From positions 62,001 to 126,000 of the forward strand of contig CBDCBA010000027.1 of NCBI GenBank assembly GCA_965214125.1: 64,000 nucleotides of DNA, read 5' to 3'. Position 1 is the stretch's first letter. Every line of letters starts with the position of its first letter. Source of the DNA: CBDCBA01 sp965214125 (GTDB lineage Bacteria > Planctomycetota > Phycisphaerae > Tepidisphaerales > Tepidisphaeraceae). Below the pieces are notes generated by a model. The model saw only the letters and a program-made list of their open reading frames with translations, was not told the origin of the DNA and searched no databases. The translations under genes were made by a program, and so were the position numbers. Below are positions 50,485 to 59,173 of this stretch, piece by piece.

Positions 50485-51909
50485 ATGGCCCTGCCGACCC
50501 GCCGCGAGCGTGCTGACGACCGCCCGAACGTTGTCTTCTTCTTCACGGACCAGCAGCGCCACGACTCGGTTGGGCTTCACGGCAACCCGCTCGACCTGAC
50601 GCCGAACTTCGATCGCCTGGCGCGGCGGCACACGCACGTCGCGCACTGCTACAGCCCGATGCCCGTCTGCGGGCCGTGCCGGGCGTGCGTGCAGACAGGC
50701 ACCTACCCGACTCGCAACGGCGTTGTCCGCAACGGCATCGCCCTGCCGCCGCACGAGGAGTTGCCGAACATGGGCACGCTCTTCCGCGACGCCGGCTACC
50801 GCACCGGGTACGTCGGCAAATGGCACCTCGGTGACAGCCAGGCCGTCAAGCCCGAGCATCGCGGCGGGTACGAGCACTGGCTCGCGAGCAACGCGACCGA
50901 AAGCGACTCCGACGCCTACCAGACTATCCTGCACGACGGCGACGGCAACCCGGTGCTGCTGCCGGGCTACCGCGTCGACGCGACGGTCGACGCCGGCATC
51001 GACTTTATCGACGAGAGCAAGGACGCGCCGTTCTTCCTGTTCATCAGCCTGCTCGAGCCGCACTTTCAGAATCCGACCGACGACCACCCCGCCCCGCACG
51101 GGTACGCCGAGCGCTACGACGGCCGCTGGACGCCGCCCGACCTTGCGGCGCTCCCAACCGAGGAGCGCGCCGCCGATTACGAGGAAGCCCTCGTCGGCGG
51201 CAACGCGCAGCGGTCGCTCGGCGGGTACTGGGGCATGGTCAAGCGTATTGACGAGGCCTACGGCCGGCTGCACGACGCGCTCCACTCGCTCGGCCTGGGC
51301 GACGACACGATCGTGGTCTTCACGAGCGACCACGGCTGCCACTTCAAGACGCGCAACGGCGAGTACAAACGCTCGCCGCACGACGTGTCGATGCGCGTGC
51401 CCTGCTCCATCACCGGCGGCGTGTTCGAGGGGGGCGGCGAGGTGCCGGCGATGGTCAACCTGATCGATTTGCCGCCAACGCTGCTCGACGCCTGCGGGAT
51501 CGGCGTGCCCGGTTCGATGCAAGGCCGCAGCCTGCTGCCGCTGTTGCGCGGCGACCGAGACGGCTGGCCGGAGGAGGCGTTCAGCCAGATCGGCGACCAC
51601 GTCTACGGCCGCGCCGTCCGCACGAAACGCTGGAAGTGCGCCGTGATGGCCGAGGACAACGCCGAGGCGAAGCAGTCGGGCGCGGCCGGCGCGTATCGCG
51701 AAACGCACCTCTACGACCTGCACAGCGACCCGTACGAATTGGCCAACCTCGTTCACCTCGACAGTCACGCCGAGGTTCGCGAGGTGATGAAGGCGCGCCT
51801 GCTCCGCCGCATGGCCGATGCGGGCGAGGCCGAGCCGGACATCCTGCCGCCGCGCGAAACGCGTTCGGGCGGGCAGCGGCGGGTGTCGTCGGTTGAGGCG
51901 CGGATGTAG
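50485..51909 (+). CDS. Sulfatase (formylglycine type)
   Basis: The 474-residue enzyme has the sulfatase signature with the Cys to be converted to formylglycine, Cys62 in PVCGPCRACVQTG (C-x-P-x-R-x4-T-G), an early metal Asp (FFFTDQQRHDSVG), GKWHLGD, and the TSDHGCHFK segment. There is no signal peptide, so it probably works in the cytoplasm on a sulfated sugar taken up by the cell. Two extra Cys in the motif are unusual. It follows the isomerase-like and YHS-like genes. Confidence 0.92.
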   Translation: MALPTRRERADDRPNVVFFFTDQQRHDSVGLHGNPLDLTPNFDRLARRHTHVAHCYSPMPVCGPCRACVQTGTYPTRNGVVRNGIALPPHEELPNMGTLFRDAGYRTGYVGKWHLGDSQAVKPEHRGGYEHWLASNATESDSDAYQTILHDGDGNPVLLPGYRVDATVDAGIDFIDESKDAPFFLFISLLEPHFQNPTDDHPAPHGYAERYDGRWTPPDLAALPTEERAADYEEALVGGNAQRSLGGYWGMVKRIDEAYGRLHDALHSLGLGDDTIVVFTSDHGCHFKTRNGEYKRSPHDVSMRVPCSITGGVFEGGGEVPAMVNLIDLPPTLLDACGIGVPGSMQGRSLLPLLRGDRDGWPEEAFSQIGDHVYGRAVRTKRWKCAVMAEDNAEAKQSGAAGAYRETHLYDLHSDPYELANLVHLDSHAEVREVMKARLLRRMADAGEAEPDILPPRETRSGGQRRVSSVEARM

Positions 51910-51930
51910 CCCCGCCCGTACGATGCGCCC

Positions 51931-52665
51931 GTGATTGTCCTGGACGACGTGACGAAAGACTACCCGGGCACGGCCGCGCCCGCGGTGGACGGCGTGTCGC
52001 TGGCGGTTGACGAAGGCCGCACGCTGGCGCTCATTGGCCCGAGCGGTTGCGGCAAGTCGACGCTGCTGCGCCTGATGCTCGGGCTGATCGAGCCGACGGC
52101 GGGCCACGTCCGCTTCGCCGGCGCGAGCGGCGTACGCGAGCGGCGGCGGCTGAGCGGCTACGTCATTCAGGACGGCGGCCTCTTCCCGCACTTGACCGCC
52201 CGCGGCAACGTGGAGTTGCGCGCCAAGCTCGACGGCGAAGGTAGGACTGATCGCGAGCGGCGCATCGGCGAACTGTGCGATTTGACCAACTTTCCCCGCG
52301 ATGGCCTCGACCGCTACCCGGTCGAGCTCTCCGGCGGCCAGCGCCAGCGCGTGGCCCTCATGCGCGCGCTGATGCCCGACCCGCCGGTGCTGCTGCTCGA
52401 CGAGCCGCTCGGTGCGCTCGACCCGATGGTCCGCGCCGACCTGCAACGCGATCTGCGCGACCTGATCCGCAACCTCGCCAAGACGGCCGTGCTTGTCACG
52501 CACGACATGGCTGAGGCCGCCTACTTCGCGGACGAAATCGTCCTGATGCGCGCCGGCCAGATCGTGCAGCGTGGCACGCCCGCCGACCTACGTGATCGCC
52601 CCGCCGACGCGTTCGTCACGCACTTCCTGACCGCCCAGGCCGCCCTCCACGGGGAGGCGGCGTGA
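51931..52665 (+). CDS. Osmoprotectant-type ABC transporter ATP-binding protein
   Basis: The 244-residue ATPase has Walker A GPSGCGKST, the Q-loop in IQDGG, signature LSGGQRQR, Walker B VLLLDEPLGALDP, and the H-loop in THDMAEAA. It resembles OpuCA/ProV/YehX proteins, which energise uptake of glycine betaine or choline, but lacks the C-terminal CBS domains of OpuCA. It starts with GTG and its stop overlaps the next start (GTGA). Confidence 0.85.
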   Translation: MIVLDDVTKDYPGTAAPAVDGVSLAVDEGRTLALIGPSGCGKSTLLRLMLGLIEPTAGHVRFAGASGVRERRRLSGYVIQDGGLFPHLTARGNVELRAKLDGEGRTDRERRIGELCDLTNFPRDGLDRYPVELSGGQRQRVALMRALMPDPPVLLLDEPLGALDPMVRADLQRDLRDLIRNLAKTAVLVTHDMAEAAYFADEIVLMRAGQIVQRGTPADLRDRPADAFVTHFLTAQAALHGEAA

Positions 52666-54230
52666 CCTTAAACGACACGAGCGATGGACAACACATCAAA
52701 CAGCGGATGGCCAGACTGTCCCCCACCCTTCGTGCCTTTTCGTGCCATTCGTGGCTGCTCTGCCTCTGCCTTCTGCTCGCAACCGGCACAGCCTCCGCAC
52801 AGGAGCCGATTCGCATCGGCTCCAAGGACGACGTGGAGACCGGCATCCTCGGCGAGGTGCTCGCGGCCCTGGCGCGGCAAGCGGGGGCCGAGGTCGAGGC
52901 GGAGGTGATCGCGGCCGGCAGCGGCACGGTCTTCGCGGCGATCACCGGCGGCGACATCGACGCCTACGTCGAGTACACGGGCACGCTGACCGGCAGCACG
53001 CTCGCGTCGCTGAACCTGACCAGCGACGCCGAACTCGAAACGGCCCTCGCCGAGCGCGGCCTGAAGATGACGCCGCCGCTCGGGTTCAACAACACCTACG
53101 CCCTCGCCGTCCGCGGCGACCTTGCCGAAGAGCTTGGGCTGGCGACGACGAGTGACCTGGCCGCCCACCCGGAGTTGCGCGTGGCCGTCAGCAGCGAGTG
53201 GTTCGGTCGCGCCGATGGCTGGCCACAGCTCAAGGCGGCGTACGGGCTGCCGCAGGAGGACGTCACGGCTCTGGGCGAGCACCGCCTGCTCTACCGCGCC
53301 CTCACCAGCGGGCAGACCGACGTGATCGAGGTCTACACCACCGAGGCCGCCATCGAGGCGAACGGCCTGGTCGTGCTGGAGGACGATCTCGGATTTTTCC
53401 CGCAGTACCGAGCGTTCGTGCTGTACCGCGAGACGTTGGAGCAGACGCACCCGCGGGTCGTCGCCCGCTGGCGGGAGATGGCGGGCACGCTGGACGAGGC
53501 GGCGATGACGGCGCTGAACGCGCGGGTCGAAGGGGGCAACGCGAGCAACGCGGCCGCCGCGTCGGTCTACCTCGCGGAGCACTTCGCCGACGCCGCCGGC
53601 GACGTGTCGGCCGATCAGTCGTTGGCCTCGCGCGTATGGCAGCGGACGGTCGAGCACGCCGGGCTCGTCGCCGCGTCGATGGCGTTGGGCATCCTGCTCG
53701 CCGTGCCGCTGGGCCTTCTCGCCGCGACCAATGCCGGCCTCGGGCGCGGCGTGCTCGCGGGCGTCGGCATCATCCAGACGGTTCCGTCGATCGCCCTGCT
53801 CGTCTTCATGATCCCGCTGCTGGGCATCGGCCCGGCCCCGGCAATTGCGGCGTTGTTCCTCTACTCGCTGCTGCCGATGGTGCGCAACACGCACGAGGGG
53901 TTGACCGGCATCGCCCGGCCCGTGCGCGAGTCGGCGGAGGCGCTGGGGCTCTCGTGGTGGCAGCGGTTGACGCGCGTCGAGATGCCGCTGGCGTTGCCGG
54001 CGATCCTCGCGGGCGTGAAGACGTCGGCCGTCATTACCGTCGGGTTCGCCACGCTCGGCGGCTTCATCGGTGCCGGCGGGTATGGCGAGACGATTTTCCA
54101 AGGCCTGCGCGTCGACAGCACGCGGCTGACGCTCGAAGGGGCCGTGCCCGCGGCGGTGATGGCGTTGCTCGTGCAACTCGGCCTCGACGGCGTCAGCCGG
54201 CTGGTCGTCTCGCGAGGGTTACGCGCTTGA
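52662..54230 (+). CDS. Fused substrate-binding protein and permease (OpuC-type)
   Basis: The 522-residue protein joins a signal peptide (around residues 30-47), a type II periplasmic binding domain of the OpuC kind (residues 48-305; RIGSKDDVETGILGEV, YVEYTGTLTGSTLASL, DVIEVYTTEAAIEANGLVVL), and a permease with five to six helices (residues 325-522; the EAA loop ESAEALGLSWWQRLTRVEMP). It should import a compatible solute with the ATPase upstream. The start GTG 52662 is overlapped by the ATPase stop, but residues 1-28 look non-conserved and are encoded partly by a repeat-like TTCGTGCC sequence; an internal start is possible. Confidence 0.85.
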   Translation: MTLNDTSDGQHIKQRMARLSPTLRAFSCHSWLLCLCLLLATGTASAQEPIRIGSKDDVETGILGEVLAALARQAGAEVEAEVIAAGSGTVFAAITGGDIDAYVEYTGTLTGSTLASLNLTSDAELETALAERGLKMTPPLGFNNTYALAVRGDLAEELGLATTSDLAAHPELRVAVSSEWFGRADGWPQLKAAYGLPQEDVTALGEHRLLYRALTSGQTDVIEVYTTEAAIEANGLVVLEDDLGFFPQYRAFVLYRETLEQTHPRVVARWREMAGTLDEAAMTALNARVEGGNASNAAAASVYLAEHFADAAGDVSADQSLASRVWQRTVEHAGLVAASMALGILLAVPLGLLAATNAGLGRGVLAGVGIIQTVPSIALLVFMIPLLGIGPAPAIAALFLYSLLPMVRNTHEGLTGIARPVRESAEALGLSWWQRLTRVEMPLALPAILAGVKTSAVITVGFATLGGFIGAGGYGETIFQGLRVDSTRLTLEGAVPAAVMALLVQLGLDGVSRLVVSRGLRA

Positions 54231-55289
54231 CGTCTCAACCTCGACGACGACGCGGTCGCCGTGGTCGGCGAAGCGGGTGGTGGCACCGAGCACCGTCGCG
54301 ATGACTTCGGCATTGGTCGGCACGTGGGCGTCGAGCGGGCGCATCGTGACGAAGCGCCCGCCCTTGGCAAGCGCCATCGGCAGCAGGAGCTGGTCGGCCA
54401 GGTGCGGGCCGACGGGCACGCCGCTGGTGAGCCACTGCACCGTCGCCTCGGCGGCGGCGCGGGCGACGTCCTCGGCCCGCTTGCCGCGCTGGCCGACCGA
54501 CGTGAAGACCTCCTCGGCATCCTCGTAGATCGCCCGCACGCAGACCGCGTTGCCCGGGCCGGCGGCGTCGAAGCAGTCGCGGATCGTCACGCCCGGCAGC
54601 GGCCAGCCGGCGTTCTTGAGAAACGTCCGCAGCGTGCGCATCTCCCGGTTGGCGACGTGGTCCGGGAGGTGCGCGGAAAGGATCTCACACCGAAGGCTTG
54701 TCATCCGCCCGCGGTCGGTCCAGTCGAGGGGTTCCAAGGCCGCGGGGTCGGCGGGCGTCACGTGCATCACGAGCTCGCCCCCGCCGGCCGGGTAGAAGCC
54801 GGGGCGGGCGAGGTCGAAGCCGACGTCGTAGCCCATCCGCTGCAACGCGCGCTGAAAGCTGTGACGCAGGAAGTGGGCCGGCGGCGCCATCGGGTTGTGC
54901 GTGCCGCCGACGACCGTGACCTGGCTGCGGTGCCTCGCCCGAAGCAGGATCGGCAGCAGCGTCTGGCAGACGAGCCCGGCGCTGCCGGCGGTGCCGATAT
55001 CGAAACGGAACTCCCCGCCGGCGATGGCGTCCGGGTCGCCGGGAAAAAACGTGACGTCGGTGCTGCCGATCGCGTCGCCCTGAACGGTTCCCCCGCTGAC
55101 GCGGGCGGCGGCGAGGAAGGCCGCGCGGTGCTGCGGGCGGAGCCCCGGCTGGCTGCGGTTGGCGCGAACGTTCCGGATGCGGACGGCTCGCCCCGTCACC
55201 GCCGACAGCGAGGCGGCGGTCCGAAGGATTTGCCCGCCCCCTTCGCCGAGGGAGCCGTCGAGGAGGATGAGGTCCGTCGCCCGCTGCAC
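54219..55289 (-). CDS. rtcA: RNA 3'-terminal phosphate cyclase
   Basis: The 356-residue enzyme converts RNA 3'-phosphate to a 2',3'-cyclic phosphate using ATP. It has the start ILLDGSLGEGGGQILRTAAS, the RSQPGLRPQH segment, GGTHNPMAPP, and GPHLADQLLLPMAL with the catalytic His. Its 3' end overlaps the convergent permease by 12 bases. The ligase partner rtcB and regulator rtcR are not in the window. Confidence 0.93.
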   Translation of the reverse strand: MQRATDLILLDGSLGEGGGQILRTAASLSAVTGRAVRIRNVRANRSQPGLRPQHRAAFLAAARVSGGTVQGDAIGSTDVTFFPGDPDAIAGGEFRFDIGTAGSAGLVCQTLLPILLRARHRSQVTVVGGTHNPMAPPAHFLRHSFQRALQRMGYDVGFDLARPGFYPAGGGELVMHVTPADPAALEPLDWTDRGRMTSLRCEILSAHLPDHVANREMRTLRTFLKNAGWPLPGVTIRDCFDAAGPGNAVCVRAIYEDAEEVFTSVGQRGKRAEDVARAAAEATVQWLTSGVPVGPHLADQLLLPMALAKGGRFVTMRPLDAHVPTNAEVIATVLGATTRFADHGDRVVVEVETSSA

Positions 55290-55322
55290 GCCGCTGACAG
55301 GGTAGCGGCCTTACGCTTGGGC

Positions 55323-56030
55323 ATGCTCAACCCGCGCGTTTCGCTCGTCACGATGGGACTGGCCGCCCTGATCGGCTTGGGGTCGCTCGCGGCGGGCTAC
55401 CTGGGCGGGCTCGGGTGGCTGACGGCGCTCGGCTGGCTCGCCAGCGGCATTTCGCTGGGGCTGTTCCTGGGTATCGACCGCGTCGACGGCGACGGCGATG
55501 CCCCGCGCCGCTCGGCGGGCCCCGCGACAACCGCGACGATCGAGTCGCTCGGCGAGCTGGAGCTGCACGCGAAGGTCAAAGGTGCCTTCGACGTCGCCCG
55601 GCTGCTCGACCGGCTGGAAAAGATCCACCCGCGCCTCGCCCGCCTGCCGGATGATGCCGCTGGCCTCACGGGCAAGCTGCGCCGGCTGTTCGACGCCTCG
55701 GCCCAGTCGCTGGCGCGGGCGTTCGACCTGCACGTGGCCGTGCGCGAGCTAGCCACCGACGCCGCCCGGCAGGAGGTAATCGCCGAGCGCGAGCGGCTGG
55801 TCGACGAGTCCTCGAGCGCGATCGACGCGCTGGAAAAGGGGATCGATCGGTTCGCCGCCGCCGCCGCGACGAAGGGGGCCGGCGACGACGCCGCCCTCGT
55901 GGGCGAGCTCGGCGGCGATCTCGACCGGCAGCTCGAGGTCGCCCGCCGGGTCGAGCAGCGCATGCGCGAACTCGAAGCCCGCGCCCGCGGCGACGTGCTG
56001 TCGGCCCACGAGCAGTACGTGCGCGAGTAA
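55323..56030 (+). CDS. Membrane-anchored coiled-coil protein of unknown function
   Basis: The 235-residue protein has two N-terminal membrane helices (residues 8-52) and a long helical, probably coiled-coil cytoplasmic or periplasmic region (residues 70-230; LDRLEKIHPRLARLPDDAAG, ERLVDESSSAIDALEKGIDR). No family is recognised. It is followed by a clear terminator hairpin. The start ATG is the first Met before the hydrophobic segment. Confidence 0.65.
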   Translation: MLNPRVSLVTMGLAALIGLGSLAAGYLGGLGWLTALGWLASGISLGLFLGIDRVDGDGDAPRRSAGPATTATIESLGELELHAKVKGAFDVARLLDRLEKIHPRLARLPDDAAGLTGKLRRLFDASAQSLARAFDLHVAVRELATDAARQEVIAERERLVDESSSAIDALEKGIDRFAAAAATKGAGDDAALVGELGGDLDRQLEVARRVEQRMRELEARARGDVLSAHEQYVRE

Positions 56031-56036
56031 CGCGGC

Positions 56037-56062
56037 GGGCCCCGAACCGTCGTTCGGGGCCC
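56037..56062 (+). terminator. Terminator after the coiled-coil protein gene
   Basis: A perfect 11-bp stem (GGGCCCCGAAC / GTTCGGGGCCC) with a 4-base loop starts six bases after the stop codon. There is no T tract, as is usual in this GC-rich genome. Confidence 0.65.
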
Positions 56063-56091
56063 CAGGCGTGCGGCAGAAATCAGCGTGCGGG

Positions 56092-56289
56092 TCACGCGAA
56101 GATCGGGTTCTCCACGTTCACGTAGTACAGCCCGCCGTACATCTGGCTGTCGTCGGTGAAGAGCGTGTCGTGGCCGCGCCCGCCGTCGATGTAGGTGAAG
56201 CCGTAGATCTCGGTGTCGGCTCGGTCGTCGCCGCCCTCGGTCTTGACGTGGATGGCCGAGAAGCTCCAGCCGGCGGCACTACGCGGCAA
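56092..56289 (-). pseudogene. C-terminal remnant of a larger secreted protein
   Basis: This 65-residue open frame has no signal peptide or usual start context but reads like the end of an exported beta-rich protein (TEIYGFTYIDGGRGHDTLFT, DSQMYGGLYYVNVENPIF), with the D/G-rich pattern of RTX or beta-helix proteins. Upstream sequence does not continue it. It is best read as a degraded 3' fragment; a real small protein is less likely. Confidence 0.45.
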
Positions 56290-56374
56290 ACATGGCCGAT
56301 GGGAGCGGTCGATCGACAGGAAAAGCCGCCGAAATGTCGGCCGCCTTCTTTGAATCGTTCAACTGGCTTGGACC

Positions 56375-57082
56375 CTACCGGTTATGCCGGCGGCGGCGTA
56401 GGGCGAGCAGGCCGGCGCCGGCGAGGCCGATCGCCGCGCCGGGCTCGGGCACCGCCACGATGCCGCGGGCGGTCAGGTTGCCCGTGACGCTCAGTTCGAT
56501 CAGCGGGTCATCGTCCACCTCCCCCTCGAATGCGAGCGGGCCCGTTAGCATGAGCTCGACCATGCCGCCGCCGAGGTCGTTCGACGCGAGCGTGGCCACG
56601 TTGCCCGGAGCGATGGTCAAAACGATCGGATTCCCGCTGAGATCGTTGTTCGCCGGGTCGTCGCCAACCACGTCGACGAACCCCTCGTCGAGCGTCAGCA
56701 CGCTGCCGCCGAGGTCGACCTCGCCGTTGGGCAGCACGACCAGCAGGGGCGAGGTGATCGTGCCGCGCACATCGGTCGTCTCGGCCACCTGGATTCCGGC
56801 GAACATCAGCGTGACGTCGGAGAAGCCGATGTCGCTCGTGGGCAGGAACTGGATCGAGTCGGGCGTGGAGCCGGCAAAGCCGACGTTGGCATCGAGCGTG
56901 CCGCTGGCGTCGATCGTGTCGCCGACGCTGACGGGCAGGCCGCCGACGTTGACGTCGATCGTGAAGTCGGCTTGGTTCACCCCACCGCCGGCGGTGTCGA
57001 GGTCGAGCGTGATGGGCACGGCGCTCGCGGTTGCGATCGGGGCAAGCAGAAATCCGAGGGAGACGAGGGCGGGTCGCAGCAT
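56375..57082 (-). CDS. PEP-CTERM secreted protein
   Basis: The 235-residue protein has a signal peptide (residues 1-21, ASA), a beta-rich body of Asp/Gly-rich character (ITLDLDTAGGGVNQADFTID), and a PEP-CTERM tail (VPEPGAAIGLAGAGLLALRR). No catalytic motif is visible. It should be exported and processed by an exosortase encoded elsewhere. It is downstream of cysS on the same strand. Confidence 0.82.
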   Translation of the reverse strand: MLRPALVSLGFLLAPIATASAVPITLDLDTAGGGVNQADFTIDVNVGGLPVSVGDTIDASGTLDANVGFAGSTPDSIQFLPTSDIGFSDVTLMFAGIQVAETTDVRGTITSPLLVVLPNGEVDLGGSVLTLDEGFVDVVGDDPANNDLSGNPIVLTIAPGNVATLASNDLGGGMVELMLTGPLAFEGEVDDDPLIELSVTGNLTARGIVAVPEPGAAIGLAGAGLLALRRRRHNR

Positions 57083-57160
57083 GATGACGGCATCATGGCA
57101 CGCTCGGCCGCGGATGCCACCGCCCGCTACGGGTCAGCCGGTGAAAGCGTGGCCGCCGCG

Positions 57161-58663
57161 TCAAACAAGGGGTTTTTCGACGGTCGTACCGGCCTTGGTC
57201 GTCAGCACCTTGTAGCCGCTGTCGAGCAGGCGTTGGCGGATCGCGTCGGCCTTGTCGAAGTCTTTTGCGGAACGGGCGGCGTCGATTTCGGCGGCGACGG
57301 CCACCACGTCCTCGCCAACGGCCGGGGCGTTGGTGAAGATGCCCAACACGCGGTCGATCTGCGCCAGCACGCCCAGCGTCTCCGCGGCGTCGCCGACGCC
57401 GTTGAGTGTGGCCGTCCACTCGAAGACCTCGGCCATCGCCTGGGCGACGTTCAGGTCGTCGCTCAGGGCCATCACAAAACGCGGCAGCGGCCCGGCGGCG
57501 AGGCCGACGGTGGCGGGGGTGGCGCCGGTCGCCTCGGCGTCGCGACGCAGGCGTTGGAGCTTGGCAACCGCGCTGCCGCTGTCGCGTAATCCGCCGGCGG
57601 TGAAGTTGGCGGTGCCGCGGTAGTGCGTGCGGATCAACTCGTACCGCAGCACTTCCGGCGCCACCGGCCGACCCTCGGTCGCCCTGCCGGCCAGCACGTC
57701 GCGGACAGTGAAGAAGTTGCCCTTGCTCTTACTCATCTTCTGACCCTCCACGCGCAAATGTCGGCCGTGAAGCCAGACCTTCGCGAAGTGCGCTTCGCCC
57801 GTCGCGCCACGGGTTTGGGCAATCTCGCACTCGTGGTGTGGGAAGATGTTGTCCTCCCCGCCGGTGTGGAAGTCGATGACCTCGGTCCCCAGGTGCGCCC
57901 GCGCCATCGCCGAGCATTCGATGTGCCAGCCGGGGTAGCCGGTGCCGAAGTCGCTTTGCCACTTCATCACGTGCGACTCGTCGGGCTTCCAGAGCAAAAA
58001 GTCGGCCGGGTGTCGCTTGGCCGCCTGCTGGGTCGCGTCGACGCGCCCGCCCGCCCCGCCGCGCAGTTGCTCGACGCTGTTGCCGCTGAGTTTACCGTAG
58101 TCGCCGAAGCTCTCGACGCTGTAGTAGACGGCCTTGTCTTCGCCGACGTAGGCGTGGCCGCGGTCGACTAGCGTGCGGATCATCGCGAGCATCGCGTCGA
58201 CGTTCGCCGTCGCGTGGGGCATCCGCCGCGGGTACTCGTCGGCGACCTTCAGGCCGAGCTTGCGGGCGTCTTCGAGGAAGGCATCGGTATAGAACCGGGC
58301 GACCTGGTACGGGTCGTCGGGATTTTCGATCTCGACGTGCGCGGTGCCCTGCTTCTTGGCCTCTTTGAGCCGGCGGCCCGCGGCGGCCATCTTGTCCTCG
58401 CCGCCGCCGTCGGCCACGTCGTCCTCGGTCATGTGGCCGACGTCGGTGATGTTCATCACGTGCATCACGTCCAGCCCGCGCAGCTCCAACAGCCGGCGCA
58501 GCACGTCGGCGAAGAGAAAGCTGCGAAAGTTGCCGATGTGGGCGAAGTCGTAGACCGTTGGCCCGCACGTGTAGATGCGCACCGTCGGCGGCGTGAGCGG
58601 CTCGTAGCGCTCGACCGCGTGCGACAGCGTGTTATAGAACTGCATCGGCGGCAAATCGGCCAT
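57161..58663 (-). CDS. cysS: Cysteine--tRNA ligase
   Basis: The 500-residue class I synthetase charges tRNA-Cys. It has the zinc Cys33 (YTCGPTVYDFAHIGNFRS), the HIGN motif (residues 42-45), WHIECSAMA, GGEDNIFPHHECEIAQ, KMSKS (as GQKMSKSKGNF), and the C-terminal anticodon-binding helices. The length is close to the usual 460-500. It is divergent from hisI, 24 bases away. Confidence 0.97.
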   Translation of the reverse strand: MADLPPMQFYNTLSHAVERYEPLTPPTVRIYTCGPTVYDFAHIGNFRSFLFADVLRRLLELRGLDVMHVMNITDVGHMTEDDVADGGGEDKMAAAGRRLKEAKKQGTAHVEIENPDDPYQVARFYTDAFLEDARKLGLKVADEYPRRMPHATANVDAMLAMIRTLVDRGHAYVGEDKAVYYSVESFGDYGKLSGNSVEQLRGGAGGRVDATQQAAKRHPADFLLWKPDESHVMKWQSDFGTGYPGWHIECSAMARAHLGTEVIDFHTGGEDNIFPHHECEIAQTRGATGEAHFAKVWLHGRHLRVEGQKMSKSKGNFFTVRDVLAGRATEGRPVAPEVLRYELIRTHYRGTANFTAGGLRDSGSAVAKLQRLRRDAEATGATPATVGLAAGPLPRFVMALSDDLNVAQAMAEVFEWTATLNGVGDAAETLGVLAQIDRVLGIFTNAPAVGEDVVAVAAEIDAARSAKDFDKADAIRQRLLDSGYKVLTTKAGTTVEKPLV

Positions 58664-58687
58664 GCGCGAAGCGTACGCTCCACGCCG

Positions 58688-59110
58688 ATGGACAACGCAG
58701 AACGAGAGCTCGGCACGCGATTTTCCCCCAAGTTTGACGAGAACGGCCTACTTCCCTGCGTGGCCGTCCACGCGGAGTCGAAGGAGGTGCTGATGGTTGC
58801 CTACATGAACGCGGAGTCGTTGAAGCACACACTCGAAAGCGGCCACGTCACCTACTGGTCGCGCAGCCGTGGAAAGCTGTGGAAGAAGGGGGAAAGCAGT
58901 GGGATGACGCAGCACCTCAAGCGGCTGCGGGTTGACTGCGACCAGGATTGCCTCGTGGCCGAGGTCATTGTCGGCGACCCCGCCACCACGCCGCAGGCGG
59001 CGTGCCACACGGGGTTCGCGTCCTGCTTCTACCGCGCGGTGCAGGCCGATGGCTCGTTGGTGTTCGTGGCGAAGGACAAGGCGTTCGACCCAGACGCGGT
59101 GTACGGCTGA
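58688..59110 (+). CDS. hisI: Phosphoribosyl-AMP cyclohydrolase
   Basis: The 140-residue enzyme opens the adenine ring in histidine synthesis. It has VAVHAESKEVLMVAYMNAES, the GHVTYWSRSRGKLWKKGESS segment, DCDQDCLV, and CHTGFASCF, the zinc- and Mg-binding motifs of HisI. It has only the cyclohydrolase half; the pyrophosphohydrolase HisE must be separate. It ends before a convergent terminator. Confidence 0.96.
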   Translation: MDNAERELGTRFSPKFDENGLLPCVAVHAESKEVLMVAYMNAESLKHTLESGHVTYWSRSRGKLWKKGESSGMTQHLKRLRVDCDQDCLVAEVIVGDPATTPQAACHTGFASCFYRAVQADGSLVFVAKDKAFDPDAVYG

Positions 59111-59122
59111 TCCCAACAGAAC

Positions 59123-59146
59123 GGGCCGCGCTCGAAGGCGCGGCCC
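59123..59146. terminator. Hairpin between hisI and PEP-CTERM gene
   Basis: A perfect 9-bp stem (GGGCCGCGC / GCGCGGCCC) with a 6-base loop lies between the convergent hisI and PEP-CTERM genes and can serve both. Confidence 0.65.
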
Positions 59147-59173
59147 GACCGGATTGAACAGTTGCCGGTTGAA

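Noticed and set aside
50095..52503. Long minus-strand open frame over the sulfatase and ABC genes (802 residues)
   Set aside because: The plus strand encodes a clear sulfatase and ATPase; the minus frame spans their boundary and has no domain.
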